A stretch of DNA of 42,736 nucleotides from Candidatus Rifleibacteriota bacterium (GTDB lineage Bacteria > Muiribacteriota > Ozemobacteria > Ozemobacterales > Ozemobacteraceae). Position 1 is the first letter of the stretch. Every line of letters starts with the position of its first letter. The notes beneath the pieces were generated by a model. It did not search any database and was not told the origin of the DNA. It saw only the letters and a program-made list of their open reading frames with translations. Position numbers and translations under genes: made by a program. Location of the stretch: positions 1-42,736 of the forward strand of contig JADFXM010000060.1 of NCBI GenBank assembly GCA_015233565.1. The letters are read 5' to 3'. This document shows, one piece after another, positions 25,742 to 35,124 of this stretch.

Positions 25742-26725
25742 ATGGCCGAAGGGTTCGTTTTTCTATTGATCATCGGAGGTATCTTCGGGTTTCTGATTCT
25801 GGGATATTTTATTCCATTGGGTTTATGGATAGCAGCTTTAGCTTCCGGAGTTTCTGTTGGATTAACTGACCTGATCGCTATGAGATTGAGAGGCGTAGTT
25901 CCTCATGCAATAATAAATCCGGCAATAATGGGAAAAAAGGGTGGCCTTGAACTTGATCTTTCGGGCCTTGAATCTCACTACCTTGCAGGCGGAAATGTAC
26001 AACGCGTTGTTTCGGCCCTTATTGCAGCCGCAAGAGCTGGCATTCCGCTTAACTTCAAGCAAGCCACAGCCATTGACTTAGCCGGAAGAGATGTGCTTGA
26101 AGCTGTAAAAATGTGTGTTAAACCCAAAGTTATAAATACTACAGAAGTTTCAGCAATGGCAAAAAATGGAATTCAAGTAAAGGTTATTGCCAGAGTAACT
26201 GTTAAAGCAGACATTACAAAGCTGATAGGAGGAGCAACCGAAGAGACTATTCTAGCTAGAGTTGGTGAAGGAATTGTAACCACTATCGGTTCTGCAGAAA
26301 GCCATAAAGTTATTCTCGAACATCCGGATTTAATTTCCCGAAAAATTCAGGAAAAAGGATTGGATGCAAAAACTGCTTTCGAAATCTTGTCCATCGATAT
26401 TGCTGATGTTGATATCGGAAATAATATCGGTGCTAAACTTCAAATTGACCAGGCTGAAGCCGATATGAAGATCGCTTCTGCAAAAGCGTCTGAACGTCGG
26501 GCTATGGCAGAAGCCAAGGAACAGGAAATGCGTGCAATGGAACAGGAAATGCGCGCTGGATTAGTCGAAGCTGAACAAAGCATTCCAAAAGCAATAGCAC
26601 AGGCACTTGCTGAAGGTAACATGGGAATCCTGGATTATTATGCTCTCAAGAACATTGGTGCTGACACTGAAATGAGAAAATCTTTCGCTGTGATGGCTGA
26701 TCCTCAAGTTCCAGTAAAAGGTTAA
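25742..26725 (+). CDS. floA: flotillin-like protein FloA (SPFH domain)
   Basis: A 327-residue protein almost colinear with the FloA/YqfA (UPF0365) family, which is near 330 residues. It has an N-terminal hydrophobic hairpin (residues 5-45), then R-L-R-G-V-V-P-H-A-I-I-N-P, G-N-V-Q-R-V-V-S-A-L-I-A-A, D-L-A-G-R-D-V-L-E-A-V-K and an A/E-rich coiled-coil region (about 230-285). The end is D-Y-Y-A-L-K-N-I-G-A-D-T-E-M-R-K. It organises membrane microdomains. GGAGG precedes the ATG. The order nfeD-nfeD-floA-small gene (2 bases apart) is the conserved flotillin operon arrangement. Confidence 0.95.
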   Translation: MAEGFVFLLIIGGIFGFLILGYFIPLGLWIAALASGVSVGLTDLIAMRLRGVVPHAIINPAIMGKKGGLELDLSGLESHYLAGGNVQRVVSALIAAARAGIPLNFKQATAIDLAGRDVLEAVKMCVKPKVINTTEVSAMAKNGIQVKVIARVTVKADITKLIGGATEETILARVGEGIVTTIGSAESHKVILEHPDLISRKIQEKGLDAKTAFEILSIDIADVDIGNNIGAKLQIDQAEADMKIASAKASERRAMAEAKEQEMRAMEQEMRAGLVEAEQSIPKAIAQALAEGNMGILDYYALKNIGADTEMRKSFAVMADPQVPVKG

Positions 26726-26727
26726 TC

Positions 26728-27237
26728 GTGGAATCTTTAATCGTACTACTGATAATTATTTTTTCGGTTCTTTCCGAACTTGGGAAGAAAAAGGATGACA
26801 TTCCAGCGGAAGGCAAGTCTGATCCTCTTTCCGAGTTAAAAAAAATTGAAGATTTTCTGAGAAATCAAGGAAAAGCTCCACCCAACCCTGAACAAACTCC
26901 CAAAGACATTTTCTCCGATGTCGCAAGAACCGGAAAATCTTCTTCCAGTGGGCGCAAAAATGGAAAGAAACAAATCAAACAAATTCCTCCGCCACCCCAA
27001 ATTGAAACTCAGACTGTTTTTACCGAAAAAGAAGAGGCTCCTCCACAGGAAAAACCAATATTTACCGATAATTCCAATCCCAATGTTGTTAAACTTAAAG
27101 CTTCATTGGAAACTCCAAAGGCCAAATTTAAATTCACCAAACAAAGTCTAATAAATGGAATTGTTTTCCAGGAATTAATGAACAGATATGATTTTTCCAG
27201 AATTTATAGCCGAATTCCCGGAAGACGGGAAGAATAA
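26728..27237 (+). CDS. membrane-anchored hypothetical protein of the floA operon
   Basis: A 169-residue protein that begins (GTG start) with a short hydrophobic anchor, L-I-V-L-L-I-I-I-F-S-V-L-S, followed by a long low-complexity K/P/E-rich linker and a conserved-looking C-terminal tail, Q-S-L-I-N-G-I-V-F-Q-E-L-M-N-R-Y-D. Such proteins often sit after floA and end with a similar I-I-x-x-E-I/L motif. Only 2 bases separate it from floA. It probably binds the flotillin assembly by its C-terminal peptide; this is inferred from context. Confidence 0.7.
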   Translation: MESLIVLLIIIFSVLSELGKKKDDIPAEGKSDPLSELKKIEDFLRNQGKAPPNPEQTPKDIFSDVARTGKSSSSGRKNGKKQIKQIPPPPQIETQTVFTEKEEAPPQEKPIFTDNSNPNVVKLKASLETPKAKFKFTKQSLINGIVFQELMNRYDFSRIYSRIPGRREE

Positions 27238-27282
27238 ACGTCCAGCTAAAATTCCGGAAAAATTGAGCTGATGTAAGAATCA

Positions 27283-27882
27283 ATGAAACAGATCCTTGGG
27301 AGACAAGTGGGATTCTCGCTTTTTTCGCTATACTGTCGTTTCTTTAATATTGATTTTTGTCAGTATGGGTTTGAGAACCTTTCATCTGATTACATAATTA
27401 TTGCGAGACGAAAAAGCCCTCTGGATCACCACTTCTTCAATCAAATCTGCAATTCCTCCGCGGAAATATTTGAATCTTTCAGCACTGTGGCCACTGGTAC
27501 CCCATTATTTTTTATTGATTCAATCCTTCCTCGACTCCAGCTTACCAACTCACGAAAATTGATTAGGGAAACTCCCTATAAGCCTTTAAATCTGATTCTT
27601 CTTTTTACTGAAGAAAACACGCAGGAGATGTTAGCCGCTGCAGTTTTGCTTTGTCGATTTCGGGGACTGACCATTATGCCGGCAGCAATATCAGGAAGTA
27701 GCGAAGTTTTGCAGTTCAATTCAGTCGTTCCTCATGTTGGTACAGTTAAAGCTCTTGCGGGAATACCACTTTCCCCTCCTTTTGCCTGCAATGGCTTTTT
27801 TCGAAAAAAGGAGCTCCATGAATCGGTTCGCCAATTGTTTGAGCAGCTAAGAAATGTTGAAAGGGTGAGTTTGACATTATGA
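27283..27882 (+). CDS. degenerate PlsC-like acyltransferase
   Basis: A 199-residue protein. The order of blocks matches 1-acylglycerol-phosphate acyltransferases: I-I-I-A-R-R-K-S-P-L-D at the place of the N-H-x-x-x-x-D motif, L-N-L-I-L-L-F-T-E-E-N-T where the F-P-E-G-T motif is expected, and I-M-P-A-A-I-S-G-S ... G-T-V-K-A-L-A-G-I-P-L-S-P-P in the last block. The catalytic His is replaced by Arg and the E-G pair by E-E, so classical activity is unlikely. It overlaps the following HAD gene by 4 bases and follows the floA operon by about 45 bases. It may be a pseudo-enzyme for membrane lipid handling. Confidence 0.45.
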   Translation: MKQILGRQVGFSLFSLYCRFFNIDFCQYGFENLSSDYIIIARRKSPLDHHFFNQICNSSAEIFESFSTVATGTPLFFIDSILPRLQLTNSRKLIRETPYKPLNLILLFTEENTQEMLAAAVLLCRFRGLTIMPAAISGSSEVLQFNSVVPHVGTVKALAGIPLSPPFACNGFFRKKELHESVRQLFEQLRNVERVSLTL

Positions 27883-28568
27883 TAGTTTTGTTTGATATTG
27901 ACGGAACTTTGCTCTCAGCTGATCGAAGTGGCTATATTGCTCTCGAAATGGCCATTCGAGATGTTTTAAAATCCCCACTAGGACTAACGGGAATCAGCCT
28001 CGATGGAAATACCGACACCAACGCACTTCTTCAAATTTCAGCCAGGGATGGAACCCCGTTCCCCGATGAAAAGTTATTGAAAGAATTCAAGTGTTATTAT
28101 TCGGAGATCCTAAAAAGGGAAATTTTGAACAAGGGACATCTTAAACCTGGAATTTCTGAAATCCTTTCCAGACTTTCTTTGCAAAAAAATTTACACCTTG
28201 GATTAGTAACTGGAAATTTCAAAGAAGGTGCTTTCATCAAACTTTCAAGATTTGGAATTCAGAATTTCTTTTCTTTTGGAGCTTACGGTTGTGAAAATCC
28301 TGAAAGATCGCAACTTATTGGCTTAGCAATTGAAAGAGCGAAAGGGAAGGGGAGCATCGAAACCGTGAACCCACGATCTGTAGTGATGATTGGGGATACA
28401 GTTAATGATGTAAAGGCTTGCCATCCCTGGGGAATCAGAAGTCTAGGGGTAGCAACAGGATCGTTTTCTCAAGCGCGTCTTTCCGAAGCCGGAGCTGATC
28501 TGGCTGTAAAAGACCTTTCAGAAGTGGATGAAATAATCGACTGGTTATTGAAGATAGAGGAAGATTGA
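27879..28568 (+). CDS. HAD-family phosphatase (phosphoglycolate phosphatase-like)
   Basis: A 229-residue HAD hydrolase with all motifs: motif I V-L-F-D-I-D-G-T-L-L (Asp 6 and 8), motif II L-V-T-G-N, the basic residue region, and motif IV V-V-M-I-G-D-T-V-N-D-V-K-A, plus the cap domain between residues 15 and 85. The end, G-V-A-T-G-S-F ... L-S-E-A-G-A-D-L, is typical of Gph-like enzymes. It is translationally coupled to the gene before it (ATGA overlap). Confidence 0.85.
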   Translation: MIVLFDIDGTLLSADRSGYIALEMAIRDVLKSPLGLTGISLDGNTDTNALLQISARDGTPFPDEKLLKEFKCYYSEILKREILNKGHLKPGISEILSRLSLQKNLHLGLVTGNFKEGAFIKLSRFGIQNFFSFGAYGCENPERSQLIGLAIERAKGKGSIETVNPRSVVMIGDTVNDVKACHPWGIRSLGVATGSFSQARLSEAGADLAVKDLSEVDEIIDWLLKIEED

Positions 28569-28826
28569 AAATCAATTTGGAAAAAAATGGATTTCCGGGG
28601 CCTTTTAAGAATGATGCAAAGTTAAGCTGCCATCTTTTATTGGCAGAATTCCTGTTGTCGTAAACTTCATTTTCTTTGATTGCTCAGCTTCAAAAGCCGA
28701 TTCCGTAGAGATTAAAAAGTTTTCAGCCCGAATTTTGTTTTGAGACCAAATAATCCAAAAGTTAAGGAAGGAATCTCATCCAAACGAGTTCACGTTTTCA
28801 GGTTTTGGGAAAATGGTCTCAAGACT

Positions 28827-29031
28827 CAGACATCCCAATCTCGGGGATTTAAATTTGATACCATTTTTTCGATTGATGAATTGCCAACTTGCTTTGGAAG
28901 GAATCTTCTGATTTAGTTTTATGTAAGTTGGTCTCAGGATAAAATCCAACCGAAAAGTATTCCAAAATCAGAAAACTACCTTTTGAAGCCCTTTTCCGAG
29001 AAAATGCAAACTATCGATACCAGGAATTCTG
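28827..29031 (+). mobile_element. miniature element family B, copy 2 (205 bp)
   Basis: From CAGACATCCC (28827) to GGAATTCTG (29031), nearly identical to the copy at 32731. Flanks are AGACT (28822-28826) and AGGCT (29032-29036), a 5-bp target duplication with one change. Its right side borders sequence continuous with family A copy 3, so it may have landed in a longer relative of that element. Confidence 0.8.
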
Positions 29032-29101
29032 AGGCTATATCCTCGGGAATTGGAATTCTGTGGGTAGGTATATGAATGCTAGCCAGGACTGTGAATAATA
29101 C

Positions 29102-29307
29102 CGTTCGTTCATACGCCTTGTTTCTCGCTTCAGATCTGCGTAAAATTAGATTTTCTCTGACAGAAATGAATGTTTCAATCATCCAGTAAGGGATCCTTAT
29201 TTTCCCGAAAATTTCGTTTTTTCTTGGAGAATAAAGGCGATCCCTTTACATTTTGGTCAAATCAATGTTCTTGGGGAAGTGCACGTATTTTTTGGGATTG
29301 GTATAAG
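29102..29307 (-). mobile_element. miniature element family A, partial copy 3 (reversed)
   Basis: On the minus strand it begins TTATACCAATCCCAAAAAA and follows copies 1 and 2 to G-A-A-C-G-A-A-C (near 29102), then diverges. The usual right end is missing; instead an open frame continues (M-I-E-T-F-I-S-V-R-E-N ... I-H-I-P-T-H-R-I-P-I-P-E-D) until the family B insertion. This could be a piece of a longer parent element. Confidence 0.6.
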
Positions 29308-29374
29308 AATAGTATTTTCCATGGTAGATTGGAACAACCTTTGTGTTGTTCCGGCTTTCGGAAGGTGATTGCGA

Positions 29375-30451
29375 CTATCTGGGTTTTTCCGGAATCCCCA
29401 GTTCAACGTATACAGGATAGTGATCAGAGCCAACATACGGGCCAACAACTCTTGAAATTATTTTAAAATCAGGGGACACCAAACAATGGTCAATGGGAAT
29501 TCCGAATAACCACCAAGAGTTTGTTGGCCATGTTGGCTGGATTCCACGACCGAGAGAACTGTCTTTCATTTTGCTCTCTAGGAGCAGCTTCTGGAAACGA
29601 TCAACCCATGGGGGTGTGTTTAAGTCGCCTGTCAGGATTTTTTTCCCTTCGATCTGAGTTAGAAATGTAGTAATTTTTTCCATCTGAAGATTTCGACCTA
29701 TTGAGTAATCATAATTTCTGGGTGGTAATAGATGAGTTCCGATCAGCGTAACTGTTTCTGATGCGGCCAAAAACGACATCAATACTGAAGGAAGCTCAGG
29801 AACAAAATAAAAAATTTCGAGTTTTTTCGGGGGAATTTTGCTGAAAAGAGCAATTCCAAAATTGTCAAGTTGTGGTTTGGAAATGAAATAAGGGTATTCC
29901 TTTTCAAGGGGTTTTAAATTGTTCAGCCATTCAAGGCTGATTTCTGTTAAAAGGACGATATCAGGCTTTTTTTCGTTGATATATTGAAGAACGAGATCAA
30001 ATCTTTTGTTAGCTGTGTGAACATTAATCCCTGAGATTTTGAGTCTTCCTGAAAAATTCAGTTCAGTCTCATTAAAAAAATAATATGGTATGAGCGTGTA
30101 ACTATTAAAAACGAAAAGAACAGAGCAAAACAGTGCCATGATTGTTCTTTTGTTCATGATTGCGAAAATGAATCCCAGTCCAATATAGAAAGCATATTGG
30201 GCTCTAAAAGAGGAAAGTACTTCAAATGCCCACCAATATGGACTTACGAAACCACTTAACACTCCCATTACTGAAATGTTGAAGAGTGTCCAGAAAAGTC
30301 TGAGAATAAAATGGGATTCGCTCCCAGCCTTGGTGTCATTTGGTGTTCTTGAATCATCTTTTTTTATACACATGCACCCACTATAAATTATTCCAGCAAA
30401 TTTAACTAGTATGAAAACTTTTACCTTTTGCAAAGTGAGATTCTTAGACAA
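29375..30451 (-). CDS. membrane-anchored endonuclease/exonuclease/phosphatase-family protein
   Basis: A 358-residue protein with about three N-terminal hydrophobic segments (residues 48-125), followed by an EEP domain. Motifs in order: I-N-V-H-T-A-N-K-R-F-D-L-V, K-P-D-I-V-L-L-T-E-I-S (catalytic Glu), T-L-I-G-T-H-L-L-P-P (active His), I-L-T-G-D-L-N-T-P-P (metal-binding D-x-N) and the end G-S-D-H-Y-P-V-Y-V-E-L (S-D-H). The EEP fold hydrolyses phosphodiester or phosphomonoester bonds of nucleic acids, lipids or inositides. The membrane anchor plus this domain fits the periplasmic/cell-surface YafD-like group. The start could be one of several upstream Met codons. Confidence 0.85.
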   Translation of the reverse strand: MSKNLTLQKVKVFILVKFAGIIYSGCMCIKKDDSRTPNDTKAGSESHFILRLFWTLFNISVMGVLSGFVSPYWWAFEVLSSFRAQYAFYIGLGFIFAIMNKRTIMALFCSVLFVFNSYTLIPYYFFNETELNFSGRLKISGINVHTANKRFDLVLQYINEKKPDIVLLTEISLEWLNNLKPLEKEYPYFISKPQLDNFGIALFSKIPPKKLEIFYFVPELPSVLMSFLAASETVTLIGTHLLPPRNYDYSIGRNLQMEKITTFLTQIEGKKILTGDLNTPPWVDRFQKLLLESKMKDSSLGRGIQPTWPTNSWWLFGIPIDHCLVSPDFKIISRVVGPYVGSDHYPVYVELGIPEKPR

Positions 30452-30868
30452 TTTTAAAGGGAAAAAATCATAACCCTTCTAAATCCCCTCGACCAGAGGC
30501 TAGCCCAGCTGCTAGCCCAGCCGCCTGGGAGATTGGCTGTACTGAAATATTGCTTCTCACAGGGGTACAAAATAAAATAGCACAGAAAATGTATACTTCA
30601 TTGGCCTTTGATGGTCAAAGAAAAGTCGGGTTCATTATGTTTCGGAAAGCAAAATGAAAATCGAAAAAAAGGGTTAAGGTTTTATGAGCTTCATAGCCCT
30701 GCGATTGAATGAAACATTTGATCTGGTCATGAATCTTGCGATTTTAGGTTGGACAGAGTTGACTGGTACAAGCAGGAGATAGAAAGAAAAAATAAAAAAG
30801 TTTAAACCTTTACGAATGATCAACCCCAAGAAAAATTTACTGATTAATGAGTGAGGTCAAACTATTTC

Positions 30869-31034
30869 ATGGGAAAAATCAAGAATTTGAGCAAATTATT
30901 CAAGGGAGTAGGCAAAATCCACATAAACTTCTATCGAAAGACTTTTCCTTTAGCCGCTGGCTTTTGTTTTTGGTGCTTTTTTCCCTGATTTATTTTGATC
31001 AAACTCCCATAAAATAGCGTGCTCACGCTCAATA
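30869..31034 (+). pseudogene. decayed small membrane-protein ORF, copy 2
   Basis: Matches 12835-13003: M-G-K-I-K-N-L-S-K-L-F-K-G-V-G-K, then a one-base insertion. In the restored frame it reads R-W-L-L-F-L-V-L-F-S-L-I-Y-F-D-Q-T-P-I-K followed by TAG where copy 1 has Tyr. Similarity ends near C-T-C-A-A-T at 31034, where the MBL fragment begins. Confidence 0.55.
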
Positions 31035-31282
31035 CCTTCAAGATAGCGCAAAATACAAAACTACTTTTACATGATTGTTGGACTGTGAGGAATGAAAACA
31101 GTAAAGATCACAGCTCTTTTGATCTGATCAAAACTATGCTTGCTAAGTATAGAATACCAAAGCTTGGCATTACCCATATTAATCCAAATTGGAAGAATGA
31201 TGATTTTGAGGAGCTGCGGTCCCGCTTTGAGCCAAAACAAAATATACAAATTTTGGAGGATGGAATGGTATTCGAGTTGTAG
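31019..31282 (+). pseudogene. C-terminal fragment of an MBL-fold metallohydrolase
   Basis: The 87-residue frame contains L-L-L-H-D-C-W-T-V-R-N-E-N-S-K-D-H-S-S-F-D-L-I, then I-P-K-L-G-I-T-H-I-N-P-N-W and ends with I-Q-I-L-E-D-G-M-V-F-E-L. These match the last third of MBL-fold (RNase Z/arylsulfatase-like) proteins: an H-S-S-block, a T-H-x-x-P block with the last zinc His, and a D-G-x-x-F-E-L ending. The N-terminal zinc motif H-x-H-x-D-H is absent, so the gene is truncated. The 5' part was replaced by the decayed-ORF repeat. Confidence 0.6.
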
Positions 31283-31578
31283 TGCGGTTTGTATTTTTCG
31301 CACAGAAAAAGAAGAGTTTTTCATATTATTTCCACATTGGAAGGAAGCAATTGATAATTCTTGTCTTGATTTGTTAAGGGATCGAACATATTCCTGGCAT
31401 AGTCCTATCAAAAAATCATGCTCCGTTCTGAAAAAGGTGTTTAAGAAATGTGACTTGCTCGTGAAAAAAACTTTTCTGCAACAAGGGGTTAAAGGACTAA
31501 CGCATATTGCTTTGTACCAGTATTTTTTCTGAACTTCTCCCGTAGTTTTATTCTGCCCAAATAAATAGGAGCAGTGGT

Positions 31579-32274
31579 ATGTTTAGAATTCGAGGCGTTT
31601 TAGGGAAAACATTGTCCGTGTTGTGCGTGTTCTGTTTTGCTTGTAGCGTATCACCATTATGCGCAAATAATATTTTTGAAAAATATGAGAATGCTAAAAA
31701 TGGCCAAACAGATTCCAGCTTAAAAATAATTAAAAGTAAGATGAATTCGGAGAAAGGTTCTTCTCCAATACTTGATTTCCTAAAAAAGAATAGCAATGAA
31801 TTTTTTTTAAGGACAGCTGACGGTTTATATTACTGCAGCATTAAAGGTTCCCAGGTTTTAATAGATCGATTGTTTTGGGGAAATTTAAGCCAGATTGAGC
31901 CAGTAAAACTTTTTTCCATTGGTGAGAAACAGTTTTTGATTCTCCGGAATACTGAGATGAAAAAGGGGATTATTACTGAATGGTATCATATTTTAGAGAT
32001 TTCCTGCAAAGCACCTTTTCAGAAACAGAATTATTATGATTTGTATGGGTTCTCCAGAGATAATGAAGAATCCGGAGAAAATGGAATTGATTCCGGTGAG
32101 GAAGTTTTAAAGATGGATGTCAAAGATTTGAAAAATGATGCGATTCCGGAGCTGCTTTTTACGGTCAAAACATTGAATTACAAGGAGAAAACTTCGGAGA
32201 AAAAATTGTATGTTTTTAAAATAAAAGGAAGCAAATTCGAAAAATGGAATGAGACGAAACTAATTCCAAAATGA
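31579..32274 (+). CDS. secreted hypothetical protein
   Basis: A 231-residue protein with a signal peptide (L-S-V-L-C-V-F-C-F-A-C-S-V-S-P-L-C-A; cleavage near residue 29, and a lipid-type Cys is possible). The mature part is beta-rich: L-Y-Y-C-S-I-K-G-S-Q-V-L-I, F-L-I-L-R-N-T-E, and V-L-K-M-D-V-K-D-L-K-N-D-A-I-P-E-L-L-F-T-V-K, the last block being like FG-GAP or VCBS-type D-x-x-x-D repeats. GGAG precedes the start. No family is recognised with certainty. Confidence 0.6.
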   Translation: MFRIRGVLGKTLSVLCVFCFACSVSPLCANNIFEKYENAKNGQTDSSLKIIKSKMNSEKGSSPILDFLKKNSNEFFLRTADGLYYCSIKGSQVLIDRLFWGNLSQIEPVKLFSIGEKQFLILRNTEMKKGIITEWYHILEISCKAPFQKQNYYDLYGFSRDNEESGENGIDSGEEVLKMDVKDLKNDAIPELLFTVKTLNYKEKTSEKKLYVFKIKGSKFEKWNETKLIPK

Positions 32275-33001
32275 AAATGAATAAAGGGTATTTGGCTGAA
32301 TTCCCGCAGATTTTGTAACAAGGTGCTCCTTAATGAGCATCATTACTATATTTGTAAACATATTGTCCCCAAATACATAGTTACAATTGCAACTATGACA
32401 ATTAATACCAAATGTTCATGAAATCTAACAAAATTCTGCATTGCACGCGGTTCACCTGCGAAGTCAGGTGCAGGCGCTTATAAACATTACTTTCGATTTA
32501 AATCCAGGCTACCGCTCACAGTCCGCACCCCACGGAAAAAATCTTGTTTATTCTGCTGTTGGTCTTACTGTCCGCGCCAAAGAAAACGTGAACATAAGGT
32601 AACATCAGCTCCAAGGATGCTGAGTTCAAGAATTTATCCTTCCCTGCCGATTATGAAGAGAAAATGTGTTACTAAATAAGCTACACCAAGGGGAATCCAA
32701 TCGTCTGGAGCAATATCCTACCTATATGGTCAGACATCCCAATCTCGGGGATTTAAATTTGATACCATTTTTTCGATTGATGAATTGCCAACTTTCTATG
32801 GAAGGAATCTTCTGATTTAGTTTTATGTAAGTTGGCCTCAGGATAAAATCCAACCGAAAAGTATTCCAAAATCCAGAAAACTACCTTTTGAAGCCCTTTT
32901 CCGAGAAAATGCAAACTATCGATACCAGGAATTCTGATGGTGGAGATCAATGCATTTGCTTCCAGGGGTGAGCTTCCTGCGGAATCTATGTTCTGTGGTT
33001 A
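32275..33001. other. gene-free stretch with miniature element B
   Basis: No gene. It contains the family B copy at 32731-32936. The rest (32275-32725) shows no feature I can support. Confidence 0.5.
32731..32936 (+). mobile_element. miniature element family B, copy 3 (206 bp)
   Basis: Starts CAGACATCCC and ends GGAATTCTG, flanked by a perfect 5-bp duplication ATGGT (32726-32730 and 32937-32941). It differs from copy 2 at only a few positions, which implies recent movement. Confidence 0.9.
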
Positions 33002-34069
33002 TTATTCCTGGGAAGAGATCCCCAGTTTCTTTTCTGCTTGGGACTTTCGGGTTCTGTAGCCTTCGAGTTTTTTCATCAATTCATCCCTTTCCTTTTGTTT
33101 TTCGATCAAAACCTTACTTTTAGCCAGAATTTCTTTCCGCTTTTCATCGGTTTTTTTCTTATTGGCTTCTGTTGGGGAATTTGAATACTCTTTTTCCGTC
33201 ATATCAAGCTCTCTTTCAAGAATTGAGTATTCCCGGTCGAGTGAACTTGTTGTCTCTTCACATTCCTTCAGCCTGGTTTTATTTATTGCGATGGCGTTAT
33301 TGCAATACTCCAGTTCACCATTCGACTCCCTCTTCTGGGATTCAACGACCCGATTTTTCTCCTCTAAAACTTTGCGTGCATTCACCACAGCTTCCTGCTT
33401 TTCCCTTTCTTCTCTGTCACGCTCGGCTTGAGCCTCAGCTTTTTTTTCAGCCTCCTCCTCTGCTTTCAATTTGGCGGCTTCAGCTGCCTCTTCTTCGCGT
33501 GTTCTAACATCTCTGGCATTCTCAAGGCCGCTGCCTTTTTGTAATCCTTCGTTCTGCACATTCTCTTGTTCGATTCGGGCAATCTGCATTTGAAGACTCT
33601 TTTTGTACATGGGATCAATTGCGGCTTCGAAAGCTTTTTTCAAAAATGGAAGAATTCTTCTTGGCTCGCCGAGGCAAACGGAGTATACATATGCCAGTTT
33701 TTCCATGGATTTCGGATTTCCCGGAGAAAGTGCGAATTCTCTTTCCCGAGACTTCTTAAGCTCTTCAATTAGACCTTCATCATTTTGAGAAAGGATTTCC
33801 GGAGAAGCTTTGAGAGCACGTTCGAAAAGAGCAAGAGCCTTTTCAAGATTACCCTCTTTCTTGGATTTGAGAGCATCCTGAAAAAGGCTCATCCCCTGCG
33901 TCCCTCCGATCGCGGATACGGGGGATGAGCCTATGGAAAAAACATGGTAAGTTGGGGTTTGCCCTGCAAGGGAAAAGGGAAACATCCCCAAAAAGATTAA
34001 AAATAGAGAGAAAACCTTAACGACGTTTCGATTTATTCTTGAAGGGAACGTTAACACAACCACAATCAT
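33002..34069 (-). CDS. secreted TPR and coiled-coil protein
   Basis: The start is placed at 34069, giving a 355-residue protein; the frame is open to 34159. The N-terminus is a signal peptide (V-V-K-V-F-S-L-F-L-I-F-L-G-M-F-P-F-S-L-A-G). One or two TPR-like units follow (L-F-Q-D-A-L-K-S-K-K-E-G-N-L-E-K-A-L-A-L-F), then a long E/K/R/A-rich coiled coil. It probably acts in the periplasm as a structural or adaptor protein. The coiled coil makes family assignment unreliable. Confidence 0.6.
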   Translation of the reverse strand: MIVVVLTFPSRINRNVVKVFSLFLIFLGMFPFSLAGQTPTYHVFSIGSSPVSAIGGTQGMSLFQDALKSKKEGNLEKALALFERALKASPEILSQNDEGLIEELKKSREREFALSPGNPKSMEKLAYVYSVCLGEPRRILPFLKKAFEAAIDPMYKKSLQMQIARIEQENVQNEGLQKGSGLENARDVRTREEEAAEAAKLKAEEEAEKKAEAQAERDREEREKQEAVVNARKVLEEKNRVVESQKRESNGELEYCNNAIAINKTRLKECEETTSSLDREYSILERELDMTEKEYSNSPTEANKKKTDEKRKEILAKSKVLIEKQKERDELMKKLEGYRTRKSQAEKKLGISSQE

Positions 34070-34159
34070 GGCAGTAACGAAATATGAGAAACATAGCAAG
34101 ATCGCAGGTGACTCACTTTCTTCCTCCTTTTTGATTTTAAAAACTTCCGCCCAAGTCAA

Positions 34160-34917
34160 ATCGAAAAACCGGAACTTCCTAATAGATGTTTTTGTTCATA
34201 ATCAGAATTTGGCCAAGAGATGATAACCCAATCCGAAGCGACTTTCAAGCTATTCATCAGTAATTCGTATTTTCAATAACTCACGATGGGATAAATTTGC
34301 CCGAGCTGTAGGTAATGACATGGGAGCTTCGATCTCGGGGCACTATCCCAGGCTTGAAAACATCCGCCACGGAAAATACCCCAAACTCCGATCGAGCATC
34401 CAAAGTGTTTTTAAACTAATTTCTCCGGAGAAACGCTTATTCCTTGGCAGCGCATCCCTTCAACGGGGAAAAATCCAATCCATTGTTGCACATCCAAATA
34501 TTTTTTAAACTTTTCATCATTTGACTTCGCTATTCTTCATCCGCTGAGGATTATCGATATCTTTTGCCGAAGGCAATAACAATAACAAACCATCAGACAA
34601 ACTCCGCTACCACTCCTCCGCTTCGAGGAACCATCATCTGCCTGCCGGAGGCACAATCCCATGACCTAAAGAAGGGGGAGAGAAGTGATGCCTTGCTCAT
34701 GGGTTCCTCGGAAGGCTCAGGATCCAGCCTGAAACCAGTTCGAGAACGTCGGTCGCCACCGTTTCAGAATAAAATCCTCCATGGAAATCCAACCCAGTTG
34801 AAAGATTTCAAATCCTCCATTAATTCAAAAATAAGCAAATACCGAATGTTTTAATTATTTTTCAATATCCGGATTTGATATTTTTGTCCGTTGCAAATTC
34901 AGCTCCTCTGAATTTTC
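34160..34917. other. gene-free stretch
   Basis: No supportable gene. Short plus-strand frames (34320-34508, 34564-34854) have no ribosome-binding site or family features. They may be remnants of older genes. Confidence 0.45.
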
Positions 34918-34952
34918 AGCCCCGGCAAGAAACCGCCGGGGCTTCTTTTTTC
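34918..34952 (+). terminator. intrinsic terminator
   Basis: A perfect 9-bp GC-rich stem (AGCCCCGGC at 34918-34926, GCCGGGGCT at 34935-34943) with an 8-base loop, followed by TCTTTTTT. It is oriented for plus-strand transcripts but no plus-strand gene ends just before it. It may be a relic or serve the convergent lasso cluster as a boundary. Confidence 0.85.
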
Positions 34953-35124
34953 CGGTAAATATTTTACACTGCTCCATCAGGGAATGATTTCTCACAATTT
35001 TTGGTATCATTTCGGATTTTCACGACAATTTCAGACGAGTAAATCATTTCTGTTCCCGTTCGCAGTGTCGAAATATACGCATGCCGAAAGATGTTGATTG
35101 TCAGTGAAATTTGAACCCGGCTCT

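Larger units (their letters stand above)
30452..31578. other. gene-poor stretch with decayed ORF copies
   Basis: Contains the second copy of the decayed membrane ORF (30869-31034) joined to the tail of an MBL-fold hydrolase (31035-31282). A direct GCTAGCCCAGC repeat occurs at about 30500-30522. No complete gene is seen. Confidence 0.5.
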
